Position numbers and translations under genes: made by a program. A stretch of DNA of 64,000 nt. It comes from an uncultured Bacteroidales bacterium. Its GTDB lineage: Bacteria > Bacteroidota > Bacteroidia > Bacteroidales > Muribaculaceae. The notes under the pieces are model-generated. The model was not told where the DNA came from and did no database searches. It saw only the letters and a program-made list of their open reading frames with translations. The stretch is from contig CACWNQ010000001.1 in assembly GCA_902762385.1 (NCBI GenBank), positions 62,001 to 126,000 on the forward strand. The letters are read 5' to 3'. Positions 54,913-64,000 of the stretch are shown here, piece after piece. Position 1 is the stretch's first letter, and each line of letters begins with the position of its first letter.

Positions 54913-55139
54913 ATTTTTTTAATTTTAGATAGTTAAGTCTGAAATTCGATTACTTATTAACATTTTTATGTTTTTTGCATTTTTTTAGATTAAAATGCAA
55001 GATATTTTGTTGTTTTTCATTAAATTTGTCAAATTGTTTGTTGCAGTTTTCTACCATGAATGATAGTTGCATCATTATAAAAACTTGATTTCTAATAAAT
55101 TAAAAACATAATAATAACAATCTAAACAATTAAAGAACT

Positions 55140-58100
55140 ATGAGCAAGAAGATTACTCGATTATCATGGCCTATGCGTGCTTCGCTGTTAATCCTGTCAC
55201 TTGCTGTTGTGATGATGGCCAATGCTGCCAAATTCACAGAGTTAGGCTACAACTGGAGTACAACTGGCACTAATGCTACTTTAACAAAGTACACTATCAA
55301 CTCTCATCAAGAGGATGGTGTGACTGTCAAAGACTCACTCTTTTACACTGGCGATGAGAATAACATCGTCAACATTCCTGAGACTTTTGACCACGAAGGC
55401 ATCACCTACACCGTGGTTGCCATTGACGCCAACGCTTTTGTCAATTGCCGCGACATCAAGGAGATTCATTTGCCCGCTACATGTGTGAGCTATGGTAACA
55501 ACTGCTTCCGTGGTTGTACAAGCTTGACCAACTATCCCGTTACTGAAACTGCCACAAAGCTAGGTAGTGGTACAGTTTGGGAATGTCCTAATGTAACCGA
55601 GGCATTTATTCCTGAAGGCGTAACAAGCACCTTGATTTCTAATCAGTTTGCCAATACTGGCATTCGCAAGCTCACTATTATGGCTAGTGAGACTCCCCTC
55701 AAATTTAATAGGAACGCTTTCGGTGCCACAGCTGCCGACCTGCCACCACTCGACACACTGATTATTCTGCGCCCTATGAATACTGCTGACTATGTTAGCA
55801 ATCTGCAACCTTTCCATAACTATCCTACTATCAAGCAACTTGTTTTGGGTGGTGAACTTCTTGACATACCACAAAGTTGCTTCATGGGCTGTAGTGGAAT
55901 AGAGGAGATTATCTTTGAGGACGGAAACAAGATTGCAACTATTGGTGCTGATGCTTTCCAAGGTTGTAACCACCTCAAGGCAATCGAGTTGCCCGCTACA
56001 ATCACTTCGGTTCCAATGAACTTGTGCCTTGGTTGCTCACAACTGAATTCGGTTAGCTTCCTTGGTGAAATAACTTCAATTCAGCAGAGCGCATTCAACG
56101 GGTGCAGCTCACTGCAAAACTTTACATTCCCTGCTACACTTAAGACCATTGGCGCATCAGCATTTTATAACAGTGGTCTTACTGGAGTGATAGAGATACC
56201 CGAGGGTGTAACATCTATTGGCGCTACTGCATTTGCAGGTGCTAACGCAGTGACAGGCATTAAGTTACCATCAACGATTGCTACTATTGGCAATGCCGCT
56301 TTTGGCCCAATTGCTAGTCTTGCAAGCATTGAACTTGGTGCTGGCAATAGCGCTTTTGCTCTCAATAATGGTGTCTTGACTAACGCTGCTGGCACTCGTT
56401 TGCTAGTCACTGCCCATGAGGGCAGCATTGGCACCACCCTGACCAATGCCACCATTGAGACAATTGATAACTATGGTCTGGCGTACTCACCGTTTACCGA
56501 CGTTGACCTCGCGGCTCTCACTGAGATAGGTAACTATGGTTTCTATCGTGCTGCAATTAAGGAATTCACTTACAAGGCTGGTATGACAGTTAATCCAAAC
56601 GCATTTCTTGAAAGCGATCTTGAGATTCTCAACACCGAGGTAGGCGCACGCGAGATTCCACAAAACCTCTGCGCAAACTGCACTAAACTCCACACTGTGA
56701 ACATTTCAAGTACCGTGACCAACATCTTCCAGGATGCGTTCACTGGATGTACTGCTCTCGAGCACATGGAACTTGGTTCTCACATTAACTATATGGAGAA
56801 AGGTGCCGTTCCTGCTACTATCCAGAGTTTGAGAGTTCTCAATGTAACACCTCCAGTGCTTGGTGCTGGCGTGTTTGAGCCTAGTCAGAGCAATGTGCTG
56901 TGTGAGGTTGCTGCAACTTCTGTTGATGACTATGAAGCCGCTCCACAATGGCAGTACCTCAACATTCAGGGCGATCCAGCCATCACTGGCGAGGGCACAA
57001 CACTTGGATGTCCTCCAGGACTATACTTTGCTACTAAGGACTGTCGCCTGATGTATAAAGACGTAAATGGCAATATTATCGACACCGAGTTCAACACCGG
57101 TGAGCATGCCTTTAACATCCAACTCTACAAGAACCGAGTTTATGTTGCAAGTGCTGGTCACTACTTCCAGTATCAAGGTGCCGACGCACAAGCTAGTGGT
57201 GGTGACGGAGAACTATTCTATGTGAACAACACTGACGGAATGTGGTATCGTGTTACTGTGCTTAACAATGTGGGTTACAAGGCATTTGAAGACCCATTCT
57301 CAATGTATATCTCTGAGATTGATAACAAGATTTATATCGCCGATCGCAACGTGGGTATTCATGAGATGAGTGCCGATACTGTGGGCCTCTATGGTACTCA
57401 ACCATTCTTCATGCAGAACAACTGGCTACCTTACTACAACGACAAGATCACTTACGGTGCTATTGGAGCTGGCATGACAATGCGTGCCACCGACGTGATT
57501 AATGCCGACGGCACCACCCGCAACAATGTATACTGGGTTGCCAAGAAGTTCAACGGTCAAGGTATCTTCCGCTTTGACAAGAGCATGCTCTATCCTGATG
57601 GCACTGGCGCCGATCACCCCGACAAGCAGCTGCCAGTTTACTTAAATAATGTGCAGATGACTTCATTCTATCTTGATGAGGAAAACGGATATGTATACTT
57701 CTTTGTTCAGAAAGATAATGTTGACAATTGCACACCAGGCCTCTATCGCATTGCACTTGCTACACTCAACTCCAAGCAAGAAATGGCTACCGTTAAGGAC
57801 GATGCTGTTCTTATCGACAACTCTCCAATTCTGCTCGAAGGTTCGGGCGACGAGATTACAGGCATAACACAAATCACTGGCGACGGTGACTACATCTACT
57901 GGGCTTATATCTCTTGTGGAGAAGAAGGAACATCTGTACCTGGCATGGTGGCTTATGATGCAACCAATCCTTTGCACCAGACTGGTATTAAGATGATAAG
58001 TGCTAAACCAGAGAATGCCAATGTAGTACCAGCTATTACTTACGCAGTGGAAGGCATCGCAGCCTATGGCGTAGCCGCATCAAAGGGTGGTGGTCAAGAG

Positions 58101-58277
58101 CCACTTTTCGGTGACGTTGATGGTGACGGTGTGGTTACAGCTGGAGATATCACTGTCCTTTACAATTACTTCCTTAACAGTGATTCAACCCATATGATTA
58201 ATGGCGATGTTGATGGTGATGGTTCTATTACATCTGGCGACATAACAGTACTTTACAATATCCTACTTGGAAATTGA
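55140..58277 (+). CDS. BspA-like LRR protein with C-terminal dockerin-like domain
   Basis: A 1045-residue secreted protein with a signal peptide, a BspA/LRR_5 region (about 70-590, with IPETFDHEGITYTVVAIDA, FRGCTSLTN and ITSIQQSAFNGCSSL), then a beta-rich domain (about 620-985) and a C-terminal dockerin-like pair. The pair begins at G991: GDVDGDGVVTAGDITVLYNY and GDVDGDGSITSGDITVLYNI, each a calcium-binding DxDxDG loop plus helix. It should be outside the cell. No cohesin gene is in the window. The metalloprotease that follows ends in the same domain. Confidence 0.87.
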   Translation: MSKKITRLSWPMRASLLILSLAVVMMANAAKFTELGYNWSTTGTNATLTKYTINSHQEDGVTVKDSLFYTGDENNIVNIPETFDHEGITYTVVAIDANAFVNCRDIKEIHLPATCVSYGNNCFRGCTSLTNYPVTETATKLGSGTVWECPNVTEAFIPEGVTSTLISNQFANTGIRKLTIMASETPLKFNRNAFGATAADLPPLDTLIILRPMNTADYVSNLQPFHNYPTIKQLVLGGELLDIPQSCFMGCSGIEEIIFEDGNKIATIGADAFQGCNHLKAIELPATITSVPMNLCLGCSQLNSVSFLGEITSIQQSAFNGCSSLQNFTFPATLKTIGASAFYNSGLTGVIEIPEGVTSIGATAFAGANAVTGIKLPSTIATIGNAAFGPIASLASIELGAGNSAFALNNGVLTNAAGTRLLVTAHEGSIGTTLTNATIETIDNYGLAYSPFTDVDLAALTEIGNYGFYRAAIKEFTYKAGMTVNPNAFLESDLEILNTEVGAREIPQNLCANCTKLHTVNISSTVTNIFQDAFTGCTALEHMELGSHINYMEKGAVPATIQSLRVLNVTPPVLGAGVFEPSQSNVLCEVAATSVDDYEAAPQWQYLNIQGDPAITGEGTTLGCPPGLYFATKDCRLMYKDVNGNIIDTEFNTGEHAFNIQLYKNRVYVASAGHYFQYQGADAQASGGDGELFYVNNTDGMWYRVTVLNNVGYKAFEDPFSMYISEIDNKIYIADRNVGIHEMSADTVGLYGTQPFFMQNNWLPYYNDKITYGAIGAGMTMRATDVINADGTTRNNVYWVAKKFNGQGIFRFDKSMLYPDGTGADHPDKQLPVYLNNVQMTSFYLDEENGYVYFFVQKDNVDNCTPGLYRIALATLNSKQEMATVKDDAVLIDNSPILLEGSGDEITGITQITGDGDYIYWAYISCGEEGTSVPGMVAYDATNPLHQTGIKMISAKPENANVVPAITYAVEGIAAYGVAASKGGGQEPLFGDVDGDGVVTAGDITVLYNYFLNSDSTHMINGDVDGDGSITSGDITVLYNILLGN

Positions 58278-58319
58278 TATAAACAATATGTAAGGTTTTT
58301 TCTTAAAAAAATCATTTTT

Positions 58320-58360
58320 GACAAGACTATACAGTTTTTTGTATAGTCTTGTCATTTTTT
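58320..58360 (+). terminator. strong terminator after BspA-dockerin gene
   Basis: A perfect 14-bp stem (GACAAGACTATACA with TGTATAGTCTTGTC), 6-base loop and a run of T residues. Confidence 0.85.
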
Positions 58361-58365
58361 TTGTG

Positions 58366-58373
58366 TACCTTTG
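58366..58373 (+). promoter_or_regulatory. -7 promoter box of M6 protease gene
   Basis: TACCTTTG, 39 bp before the ATG at 58413 and directly after the terminator, so this gene has its own transcript. Confidence 0.55.
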
Positions 58374-58412
58374 TCGCAATTGAAAATATACACATAATAT
58401 ATCTATAAACAC

Positions 58413-60602
58413 ATGAAAAAATTATCGATTTTACTGATGGCTCTCACTATTGCCATTGTGGCTAGTGGTGAACCAGCCAACCCAATTCCCGTTAGCATTA
58501 CACAACCCGACGGAACTAAGCTGCAACTTAAACTTGTGGGTGATGAGTTTTATCACTTCAACACAACAATCGACGGATACACAGTCGTCAATGTGAATGG
58601 CAAATGGGAATATGCCATGAAATCAGGAAATAAGCTGACTTCTACTGGTGTGCTAGCTCATGATCCTGAAGTTCGTAACACCCAGGAGCAACAGTTTCTA
58701 TCAACTACTGCAAAGTATTTGGTCGATGAACAAGGAACAAATAACGCTCAGAAGGCACGTTCAAGCCACGACAAAAAGAATCATGGTCAAAAGGAGCCTG
58801 TAATTGATTACAGCCAGTTTCGTGGACTTATTATCCTCATCAACTTCAATGATAGGCAATTCTTGATGGATAATCCTAACGATTTCTATGACAAGCTTTG
58901 CAACACAGAGAACTACTCTGGCTTCTATCACAATGGAAGATTTCAAAGATGCACAGGAAGTGTTAGAGACTATTACTACGACAATTCTATGGGCCAGTTC
59001 GATCCAGATTTCGATATCGTGGGACCTGTCAATCTTGATTATTCTTGCTATGAAGGCAACGACAAGGCGCGAGAGATTTTTAAGGCCTCTCTCGACGCTG
59101 TTGACGACCAGGTGGATTTCTCGCTCTATGATGCAGACAACGATGGCGAAATAGACATGGTGTTTTTCATGGTCGCAGGCTACTCCTCTAGTTACAGTGG
59201 CAATAACGATGGTTACCTATGGCCACATATGAGTTATCTAATAGACTGGTGGTCGGGATGGCCACCACAACCCTACGTTTATGATGGCAAGACAATGGGA
59301 ACCTACGCTTCATCATGCGAAATTTATGGTTGGGAATCACAAGGCACTACCATGCCTAACGCGATTGGTACCATCTGTCATGAGTTCGGTCATGTGCTGG
59401 GACTCCCCGACCTCTATGACACCGATTATTCCAACAATGGAGGAGAAAGCAATCACCCAGGCAGTTGGGATGTGATGGCAGGTGGCAGCGGCAATAACTA
59501 TGGCCGCAATCCTGTAGGTTACAGCTTGTGGGAGCGTTGGGAATTAGGATTTACCGATACACCCGCAGAGTTAACTCTTGGAGCTCAATCACTGACAGCT
59601 GTCGATGTCAGCAACACGGGTTACATGATGCAGTCGCCCAACGAGAATGAATTTTTCCTTTTCGAGAATAGGCAGCCGGGTAAGTGGGATTCAGCGCTGC
59701 CAGGACATGGTCTTGTTATTACTCGTGTGGACTACAGCAACGAGCAAGCTTGGTGGAACAACGAAGTGAACTGCAACCCTGCTCACAACTACTACGAGCT
59801 TCTTCATGCATCGGGTAGCGGTGCTAGTGGTGTGCCGTTCCCAGGCCAAAACAATGTCACTTACATAAACTCATCCTCTGACCCTGGACTCGTTACTTGG
59901 GCAGGAGATGCTTGCCAGTATGCACTGAATAATATTGCTGAGAACAATAATGTAATTTCATTTAATGTTGTTGCTGATGTTCCGCCATTGACACTTATTG
60001 AGGATTTTGACCAGATGCCCACACAGTTGCCAGCCAATTCAGTGAATATTCAGGGAAATTTCGCCACATGGAACTTTCCGAAATCTAATGTGGTAGAGTA
60101 TAATGGCACTCACGTAGCATCGCTGCAAATGCCTGGCGGTATTGCTATGAATAGCGACATCGATGTACAACCTATCAAGATTTCAATTAATGCCAATAAC
60201 ACATCGTCAACAGCATCTAAGATTCAGCTTTACTATTCTACCGATAAGGGGGCTACATGGAACTCGATAGGTATAGCTACAGTTGGAGCAAACACTGAGG
60301 ATGTAATAACTTGGCGTACTAATCTTGAGCAAAAGTCGCCTGTTCGTTTCAAAATCAACCGCACTTCAGGAGCCAAGAACGTAGACCTCATCATTGATAA
60401 CTTCACTATTTATTACTTTGACTCCGCAACACCTGGTGATGTTAATGGTGATGGTAGTGTAACTAGTGTTGATGTGACAGCTCTCTACAACTACCTACTA
60501 AATGGTGATAGCAGCGCCATTGAAAACGGAGATCAAGATGGTGATGGTAAAATCACTGCTGGAGATATCACGGTGATTTACAATATCCTTCTAGGAAATT
60601 GA
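58413..60602 (+). CDS. secreted M6-family metalloprotease with C-terminal dockerin-like domain
   Basis: A 729-residue protein with a signal peptide, an M6/immune-inhibitor-A type propeptide and catalytic domain (about 130-450) and a C-terminal beta domain (about 520-665). The zinc site is H323-E324 in CHEFGHVLGLPDLYD, with H327 the second His and D333 the likely third ligand. The last 55 residues are a dockerin-like pair (GDVNGDGSVTSVDVTALYNY, GDQDGDGKITAGDITVIYN). Extracellular proteolysis is the expected role. The same dockerin pattern ends the neighbouring LRR protein. Confidence 0.92.
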   Translation: MKKLSILLMALTIAIVASGEPANPIPVSITQPDGTKLQLKLVGDEFYHFNTTIDGYTVVNVNGKWEYAMKSGNKLTSTGVLAHDPEVRNTQEQQFLSTTAKYLVDEQGTNNAQKARSSHDKKNHGQKEPVIDYSQFRGLIILINFNDRQFLMDNPNDFYDKLCNTENYSGFYHNGRFQRCTGSVRDYYYDNSMGQFDPDFDIVGPVNLDYSCYEGNDKAREIFKASLDAVDDQVDFSLYDADNDGEIDMVFFMVAGYSSSYSGNNDGYLWPHMSYLIDWWSGWPPQPYVYDGKTMGTYASSCEIYGWESQGTTMPNAIGTICHEFGHVLGLPDLYDTDYSNNGGESNHPGSWDVMAGGSGNNYGRNPVGYSLWERWELGFTDTPAELTLGAQSLTAVDVSNTGYMMQSPNENEFFLFENRQPGKWDSALPGHGLVITRVDYSNEQAWWNNEVNCNPAHNYYELLHASGSGASGVPFPGQNNVTYINSSSDPGLVTWAGDACQYALNNIAENNNVISFNVVADVPPLTLIEDFDQMPTQLPANSVNIQGNFATWNFPKSNVVEYNGTHVASLQMPGGIAMNSDIDVQPIKISINANNTSSTASKIQLYYSTDKGATWNSIGIATVGANTEDVITWRTNLEQKSPVRFKINRTSGAKNVDLIIDNFTIYYFDSATPGDVNGDGSVTSVDVTALYNYLLNGDSSAIENGDQDGDGKITAGDITVIYNILLGN

Positions 60603-60622
60603 TTTAAACTTAATTGGATAAT

Positions 60623-60660
60623 AAAAAAGCCAATATCATTCAAAGATATTGGCTTTTTTA
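60623..60660. terminator. bidirectional terminator
   Basis: GCCAATATC pairs with GATATTGGC, flanked by A6 and T6, between the convergent M6 protease and HIT genes. Confidence 0.85.
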
Positions 60661-60689
60661 TTGATTAGTAAACAGTATTGTAAACAGTA

Positions 60690-61085
60690 TTATTTGAACT
60701 GCTCACTAATTTTCTTGCAAATCTCTTGCATCTCTTCGGCTGGCAAGCTTAGCTTCTCCTTAAAGAAGTTCATGTCACTTTCCTTTTGCATTGGAATCAG
60801 GTGTACATGGGCATGGGGAACCTCTAGGCCTAGAACGGCAACACCAACCTTCACGCAAGGAATAGCCTCCTTGATGGCTGCTGCAACTCGTTTAGCAAAA
60901 ACCATAAGTCCAGCTAGCTCCTCGTCGTTAAGGTCGAAGATGTAGTCTTCCTCACGCTTTGGAATCACTAGGGTGTGACCAACAGCAACTGGATTGATGT
61001 CGAGAAATGCATAGTAGTTCTCATCTTCTGCAATCTTGTAGCTTGGAATCTCTCCTGCTACTATTCTACTGAATATTGATGCCAT
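60690..61085 (-). CDS. HIT-family nucleotide-binding hydrolase
   Basis: A 131-residue HINT-type protein. The triad HAHVHLIP (H.H.H) is near residue 95, and SIFSRIVAGEIPSYKIAED is the usual N-terminus. It hydrolyses adenosine phosphoramidates or related nucleotides. I chose ATG 61085 (MASIFSRIV); an upstream in-frame ATG would overlap greA. It is 13 bp downstream of greA and in its operon. Confidence 0.93.
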   Translation of the reverse strand: MASIFSRIVAGEIPSYKIAEDENYYAFLDINPVAVGHTLVIPKREEDYIFDLNDEELAGLMVFAKRVAAAIKEAIPCVKVGVAVLGLEVPHAHVHLIPMQKESDMNFFKEKLSLPAEEMQEICKKISEQFK

Positions 61086-61098
61086 ATCTTTGTAATAA

Positions 61099-61569
61099 TT
61101 AGATGGAAATCTCAAGAATCTCAAACTTCATCGTTCCTGCAGGCGCCTGAATCTCAACCACGTCGCCCACCTTGTGACCTACGAGCCCCTTAGCAATGGG
61201 AGTGGTGATTGAAATCTTACCTTCACGCAGATTAGATTCTGTTTCGGTAACGATGGTATAGGTCATTTTAGCTTTGTTGGCAACGTTCTTGATCGTGACT
61301 TTAGTAAGAAGTTGTACCTCATCGGTGTTGACTTTGCTCTCGTCGATAATTCGTGCACCAGCAATAAGGCTCTTAAGCTCGGCAATCTTAGCTTCAAGCA
61401 TGCCCTGTCGCTCACGAGCGGCGTCATACTCAGCATTTTCGCTCAAATCTCCCTTTTCACGTGCTTCAACGATAGCCTGCACAACAGCTGGACGTTCAAC
61501 GTTCTCAAGATGTGCAAGTTCTTGCATTTTTTTGTCATAACCAGCTTTGGTCATATAACTAATAGCCAT
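61099..61569 (-). CDS. greA: transcription elongation factor GreA
   Basis: A 156-residue protein with an N-terminal coiled-coil (ERPAVVQAIVEAREKGDLSENAEY, tip acidic residues D and E) and a C-terminal FKBP-like domain ending GDVVEIQAPAGTMKFEI. It rescues backtracked RNA polymerase by stimulating transcript cleavage. Length is normal. First gene of the greA-HIT operon. Confidence 0.96.
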   Translation of the reverse strand: MAISYMTKAGYDKKMQELAHLENVERPAVVQAIVEAREKGDLSENAEYDAARERQGMLEAKIAELKSLIAGARIIDESKVNTDEVQLLTKVTIKNVANKAKMTYTIVTETESNLREGKISITTPIAKGLVGHKVGDVVEIQAPAGTMKFEILEISI

Positions 61570-61863
61570 GGTAATTCAAAAATTAAATTTTACAGTTTAA
61601 AAAGTTTAATAAAAACAGATTAAAAACCGAAGAATCTCATATTAGCTGAGACTCTCCGCTATTGTTCTAAAAATATTTTCGGTGCAAAATTAGGCACTTT
61701 ATATATAATGTGCAAACAAAAACCACAATAGTTATTAACAATTCAGTTTTATTAACCAAACAACTATTAATTTTGATTGTTTTGGCAAATTATGCTGATT
61801 TGTAGTATAATACAATGCTTTAAATCAGTAAAGAGGTTATAGTAAAATGTATTTAGCTCACTG
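61570..61863. other. intergenic region with greA leader
   Basis: A minus-strand TAATTTTG box at 61685-61692 lies 116 bp before greA, giving a long leader with a small hairpin (TCTCA...TGAGA near 61636-61652). Nothing else recognised. Confidence 0.4.
61685..61692 (-). promoter_or_regulatory. -7 promoter box of greA operon
   Basis: TAATTTTG on the minus strand, 116 bp before greA. Confidence 0.45.
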
Positions 61864-63198
61864 CTATACAGTGGGCAGACTAATGCCGTCGAGTTGGCGA
61901 TAGAGGTTTAGAGCATAGACGTCGGTCATGGCGCTAATGTGGTCAAGAACTCCTTGTATTTTTTCAAAGAGGGTAGCAGCATGAACATCGTACTGCTGAG
62001 GGAACTTATTGAGCAACAGCTGCGAGTAATTGCTTTCTGGGTATAGCACAGCTTGGGTAAGTTTATCGAGCAGCAGGTTGATGATTCTAATACCTGCTAG
62101 GTCTACATCAACCACATATCCAGCTCGGTAAAGTTTCTTGAAGGCTAGGTCGCTACAACGCTTATAGCCTTCCTTGGGAAGAGGCGACATATTATCGATG
62201 AGCGAACCATCAAATCGACCCTCCATGATTTCGTCTTCGTGTTCCACAAAAGTCTTAGCGCACTCCTGAACAAGCAATCCTACAACGCAAGAACGTAGGT
62301 ATACGATTTTCTCATTTGGATCGGCGACTTTTTTCATCACTTCGTGCATGTGAGCCTTGCGCTCCTCGTTGAAAAAGCCAGTTAGCAGCTCAATCGTCTC
62401 ATAGGTGGTGAGGAGTTTAAGCTTGTGTCCATCTTCAATATCCATTACTTGATAGCAAATATCGTCGGCTGCCTCTACCATATAAACAAGAGGATGACGG
62501 CAATAGCGTTCTTCTTCGAGTTTGATCATTCCTAGTTCGGTGGCAATTTTCTCAAAAGTCTCTTTCTCGGTGGTGAAGAAACCAAATTTACCTTTCTTGC
62601 CGGCATGACTTGAAGAATAAGGGTATTTCACTATTGATGCTAGAGTAGAGTAGGTCATGGCAAAGCCTCCAGGTCGTCGGCCCTTGAATTGGTGAACTAG
62701 AGTTCTGAACGAGTTGGCGTTGCCTTCAAAATGAGTTAAGTCGGCCCATTGTTGAGGGGTAAGTCGCTCCTGAAACACCTTGCCATTGCCATTGCTGAAG
62801 AATTCGCCAATGGTTTTTTCGCCCGAGTGACCGAATGGTGGGTTGCCAAGGTCGTGAGCCAAACAGGCCGCAGCAACAATCTCTCCCATATTCCACAGCT
62901 TGTCTCGCCAAGGCTTGTCGAGATGGCGCTCATGTAGGCGTATGGCAATCTCGTTGGCAAGCGAGCGACCCACACATGAAACCTCGAGGCTGTGGGTAAG
63001 ACGGTTATGCACGAAGATGCTTCCTGGCAAGGGGAACACTTGGGTTTTATTTTGCAAGCGCCTGAATGGAGATGAGAAGATGAGGCGGTCGTAATCGCGC
63101 TCGAAGTCGCTACGTACGCCGCTTTTATTATCCTTGTAATGCTCTAATCCCAGTCGAGTGTCACAAATTAGTCGCTCCCAGTTCATTCGTGTTGCCAT
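61864..63198 (-). CDS. dgt: dGTP triphosphohydrolase
   Basis: A 444-residue HD-domain enzyme that splits dGTP to deoxyguanosine and triphosphate. The metal-binding HD residues are in RLTHSLEVSCVGRSLA (His near 69) and CLAHDLGNPPFGHSGE (HD near 113). A later conserved Asp lies in VEAADDICYQVMDIEDG. N-terminal pattern SGVRSDFERDYDRLIFSSPFRRLQ is family-typical. It is transcribed alone, divergent from DUF4250. Confidence 0.94.
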   Translation of the reverse strand: MATRMNWERLICDTRLGLEHYKDNKSGVRSDFERDYDRLIFSSPFRRLQNKTQVFPLPGSIFVHNRLTHSLEVSCVGRSLANEIAIRLHERHLDKPWRDKLWNMGEIVAAACLAHDLGNPPFGHSGEKTIGEFFSNGNGKVFQERLTPQQWADLTHFEGNANSFRTLVHQFKGRRPGGFAMTYSTLASIVKYPYSSSHAGKKGKFGFFTTEKETFEKIATELGMIKLEEERYCRHPLVYMVEAADDICYQVMDIEDGHKLKLLTTYETIELLTGFFNEERKAHMHEVMKKVADPNEKIVYLRSCVVGLLVQECAKTFVEHEDEIMEGRFDGSLIDNMSPLPKEGYKRCSDLAFKKLYRAGYVVDVDLAGIRIINLLLDKLTQAVLYPESNYSQLLLNKFPQQYDVHAATLFEKIQGVLDHISAMTDVYALNLYRQLDGISLPTV

Positions 63199-63222
63199 AA
63201 TAGTCTATTTTAAAATAATGTG

Positions 63223-63230
63223 CAAAATTA
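63223..63230 (-). promoter_or_regulatory. -7 promoter box of dgt
   Basis: TAATTTTG on the minus strand, 25 bp before the dgt start. Confidence 0.5.
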
Positions 63231-63272
63231 GTGATTTATTTTGAAAAAATTGGATTGTTTATAATTATTGTT

Positions 63273-63280
63273 TACCTTTG
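63273..63280 (+). promoter_or_regulatory. -7 promoter box of DUF4250-xth operon
   Basis: TACCTTTG, 29 bp before the DUF4250 start. Confidence 0.5.
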
Positions 63281-63308
63281 TGAGTTGTAATATTGGAAAT
63301 AGGTAATA

Positions 63309-63491
63309 ATGCTTGATACACTTCCACAAGACCCGTTTATTCTTGTGAGCTATGTCAACACGCTGCTGCGTGATCGATATTGTTCGCTCGATGAGTTATG
63401 TGCTGAGCTTGATATCAACTGTTCTGAACTTGAAGCAAAGCTGCGTGGAATAGGTATGGAGTATAGTGCACTTTTCAATCGATTTTATTAA
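63309..63491 (+). CDS. DUF4250 protein
   Basis: A 60-residue protein matching the DUF4250 pattern: LPQDPFILVSYVNTLLRDRY followed by SLDELCAELDI and a short helix. It is a predicted helical cytosolic protein of unknown role. It is followed after 23 bp by a small membrane protein and then exonuclease III. Confidence 0.82.
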   Translation: MLDTLPQDPFILVSYVNTLLRDRYCSLDELCAELDINCSELEAKLRGIGMEYSALFNRFY

Positions 63492-63514
63492 AAAACATTA
63501 TAACACTTATTGAT

Positions 63515-63838
63515 ATGAATAATTCAAAACTACTCAAGCGTCACGCGTTTATTCTTGACATTCTATGCCTACTGCTGTGTTTTGTGTTGCTTTATCTAGG
63601 CACCACTAATAAGTTGCCTTATTGGGCACTTGCTTTAGGGGCAATGATAGCACTTGTGGCACTTGTAGCTTCGCTTTGGCTGTTTGTTAAAGCTCACAAG
63701 ATAGAACGTGAGGAAAACCGTCGCATCGAGCGCGAGATACTAGAGAATGCTGCCAAAGAAGATGCTGTAGATAAAGCTATAGAAGAGGGCGAAATAGTTG
63801 ACGACCAAGACGAATATAAAAACGATGACGAGCAATGA
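63515..63838 (+). CDS. small two-helix membrane protein
   Basis: A 107-residue protein with two hydrophobic segments (about 13-33 and 41-64) and a charged C-terminal coiled-coil tail rich in Glu, Lys and Asp. No family is recognised. The C-terminus should be cytosolic. Its stop overlaps the exonuclease III start by 4 bp (ATGA). Confidence 0.6.
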   Translation: MNNSKLLKRHAFILDILCLLLCFVLLYLGTTNKLPYWALALGAMIALVALVASLWLFVKAHKIEREENRRIEREILENAAKEDAVDKAIEEGEIVDDQDEYKNDDEQ

Positions 63839-64000
63839 CGCGACTGATTTCCTGGAACGTTAATGGTCTGCGCGCTGTCGTTGGAAAGGACTTTGTAGAG
63901 ACCTTTAACAAACTCAACGCCGACTTCTTTTGCCTTCAAGAGACTAAGATGCAGGCTGGGCAACTCGATTTGGAGTTTGACGGTTACCATAGCTATTGGA
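63835..64000 (+). CDS. xth: exodeoxyribonuclease III (5' part)
   Basis: The first 55 codons of an ExoIII/AP-endonuclease family enzyme. The N-terminal catalytic motifs ISWNVNGLRA and FFCLQETKMQ (metal-binding Asn and Glu) are present. It repairs abasic sites and degrades one DNA strand 3' to 5'. The gene runs off the window edge. Confidence 0.9.
   Translation, partial: MTRLISWNVNGLRAVVGKDFVETFNKLNADFFCLQETKMQAGQLDLEFDGYHSYW

Overview
The window looks like a chromosome segment of a gut-type Bacteroidales bacterium, most like Muribaculaceae or Prevotellaceae (inference; no marker gene was compared). Support: many genes are preceded by the Bacteroidetes housekeeping promoter box TAnnTTTG; there are Bacteroidetes-typical families (DUF4301, DUF5103/type IX secretion plug, DUF4292, DUF3109, DUF4250, DUF4369, PepSY-like DUF2874); secreted BspA-like leucine-rich repeat proteins carry dockerin-like or type-IX-like tails; and there is an AraC-terminated hybrid two-component regulator. 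I saw no rRNA, tRNA, CRISPR array or intact transposase.

Layout. 1-6.8 kb: a DUF4301 protein (partial), a RelA/SpoT homologue whose hydrolase site is degraded, two tandem PepSY-like secreted proteins, and an NfnAB-type flavin/iron-sulfur pair. 6.8-10.3 kb: an AT-rich accessory stretch with a BspA-like protein, a DUF2971 protein, and about 850 bp with promoters, hairpins and only tiny ORFs. 10.3-19.5 kb: free-methionine-sulfoxide reductase, a type IX secretion plug protein, a Ca/Na antiporter, FabD, then a co-directional run tatA-tatC-SNF transporter-folP-cdaA-DUF3109. 19.2-26.4 kb: lon with a small lipoprotein, an M48 peptidase and a large secreted protein.

26.8-33.9 kb is the most coherent metabolic block. 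iorA-iorB-aminotransferase-CoA transferase converge on ptb-buk. Together they can transaminate an amino acid, oxidise the 2-oxo acid to an acyl-CoA with reduction of ferredoxin, and recover ATP through acyl-phosphate. The two operons meet at a perfect 46-bp palindrome. The NfnAB pair at 4.5-6.7 kb could pass the ferredoxin electrons to NAD(P)H.

34-46.1 kb: TPR protein, MscS channel, DUF4369 and other lipoproteins, a hybrid histidine kinase/AraC regulator beside a six-hairpin glycosidase-like lipoprotein, a His-rich metal-exporting P-type ATPase, and a HAD phosphatase. 46.2-54.9 kb: a BtuFCD-type ABC importer runs closely into dut, a TPR protein, a DUF4292 lipoprotein, a FemAB/GNAT-like protein and a Wzx-type flippase. 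55.1-60.6 kb: two large secreted proteins (BspA-like LRR and M6 metalloprotease), both ending in dockerin-like repeats. 60.7-64 kb: HIT, GreA, dGTPase, DUF4250, a small membrane protein and the start of exonuclease III.

The least explained signals are a structured repeat that carries a complete promoter (two tandem copies at 37.0 kb and a diverged copy at 46.1 kb, each in front of a lipoprotein gene), the structured segment at 9.5-10.3 kb, and the neighbouring pair of dockerin-tailed proteins.
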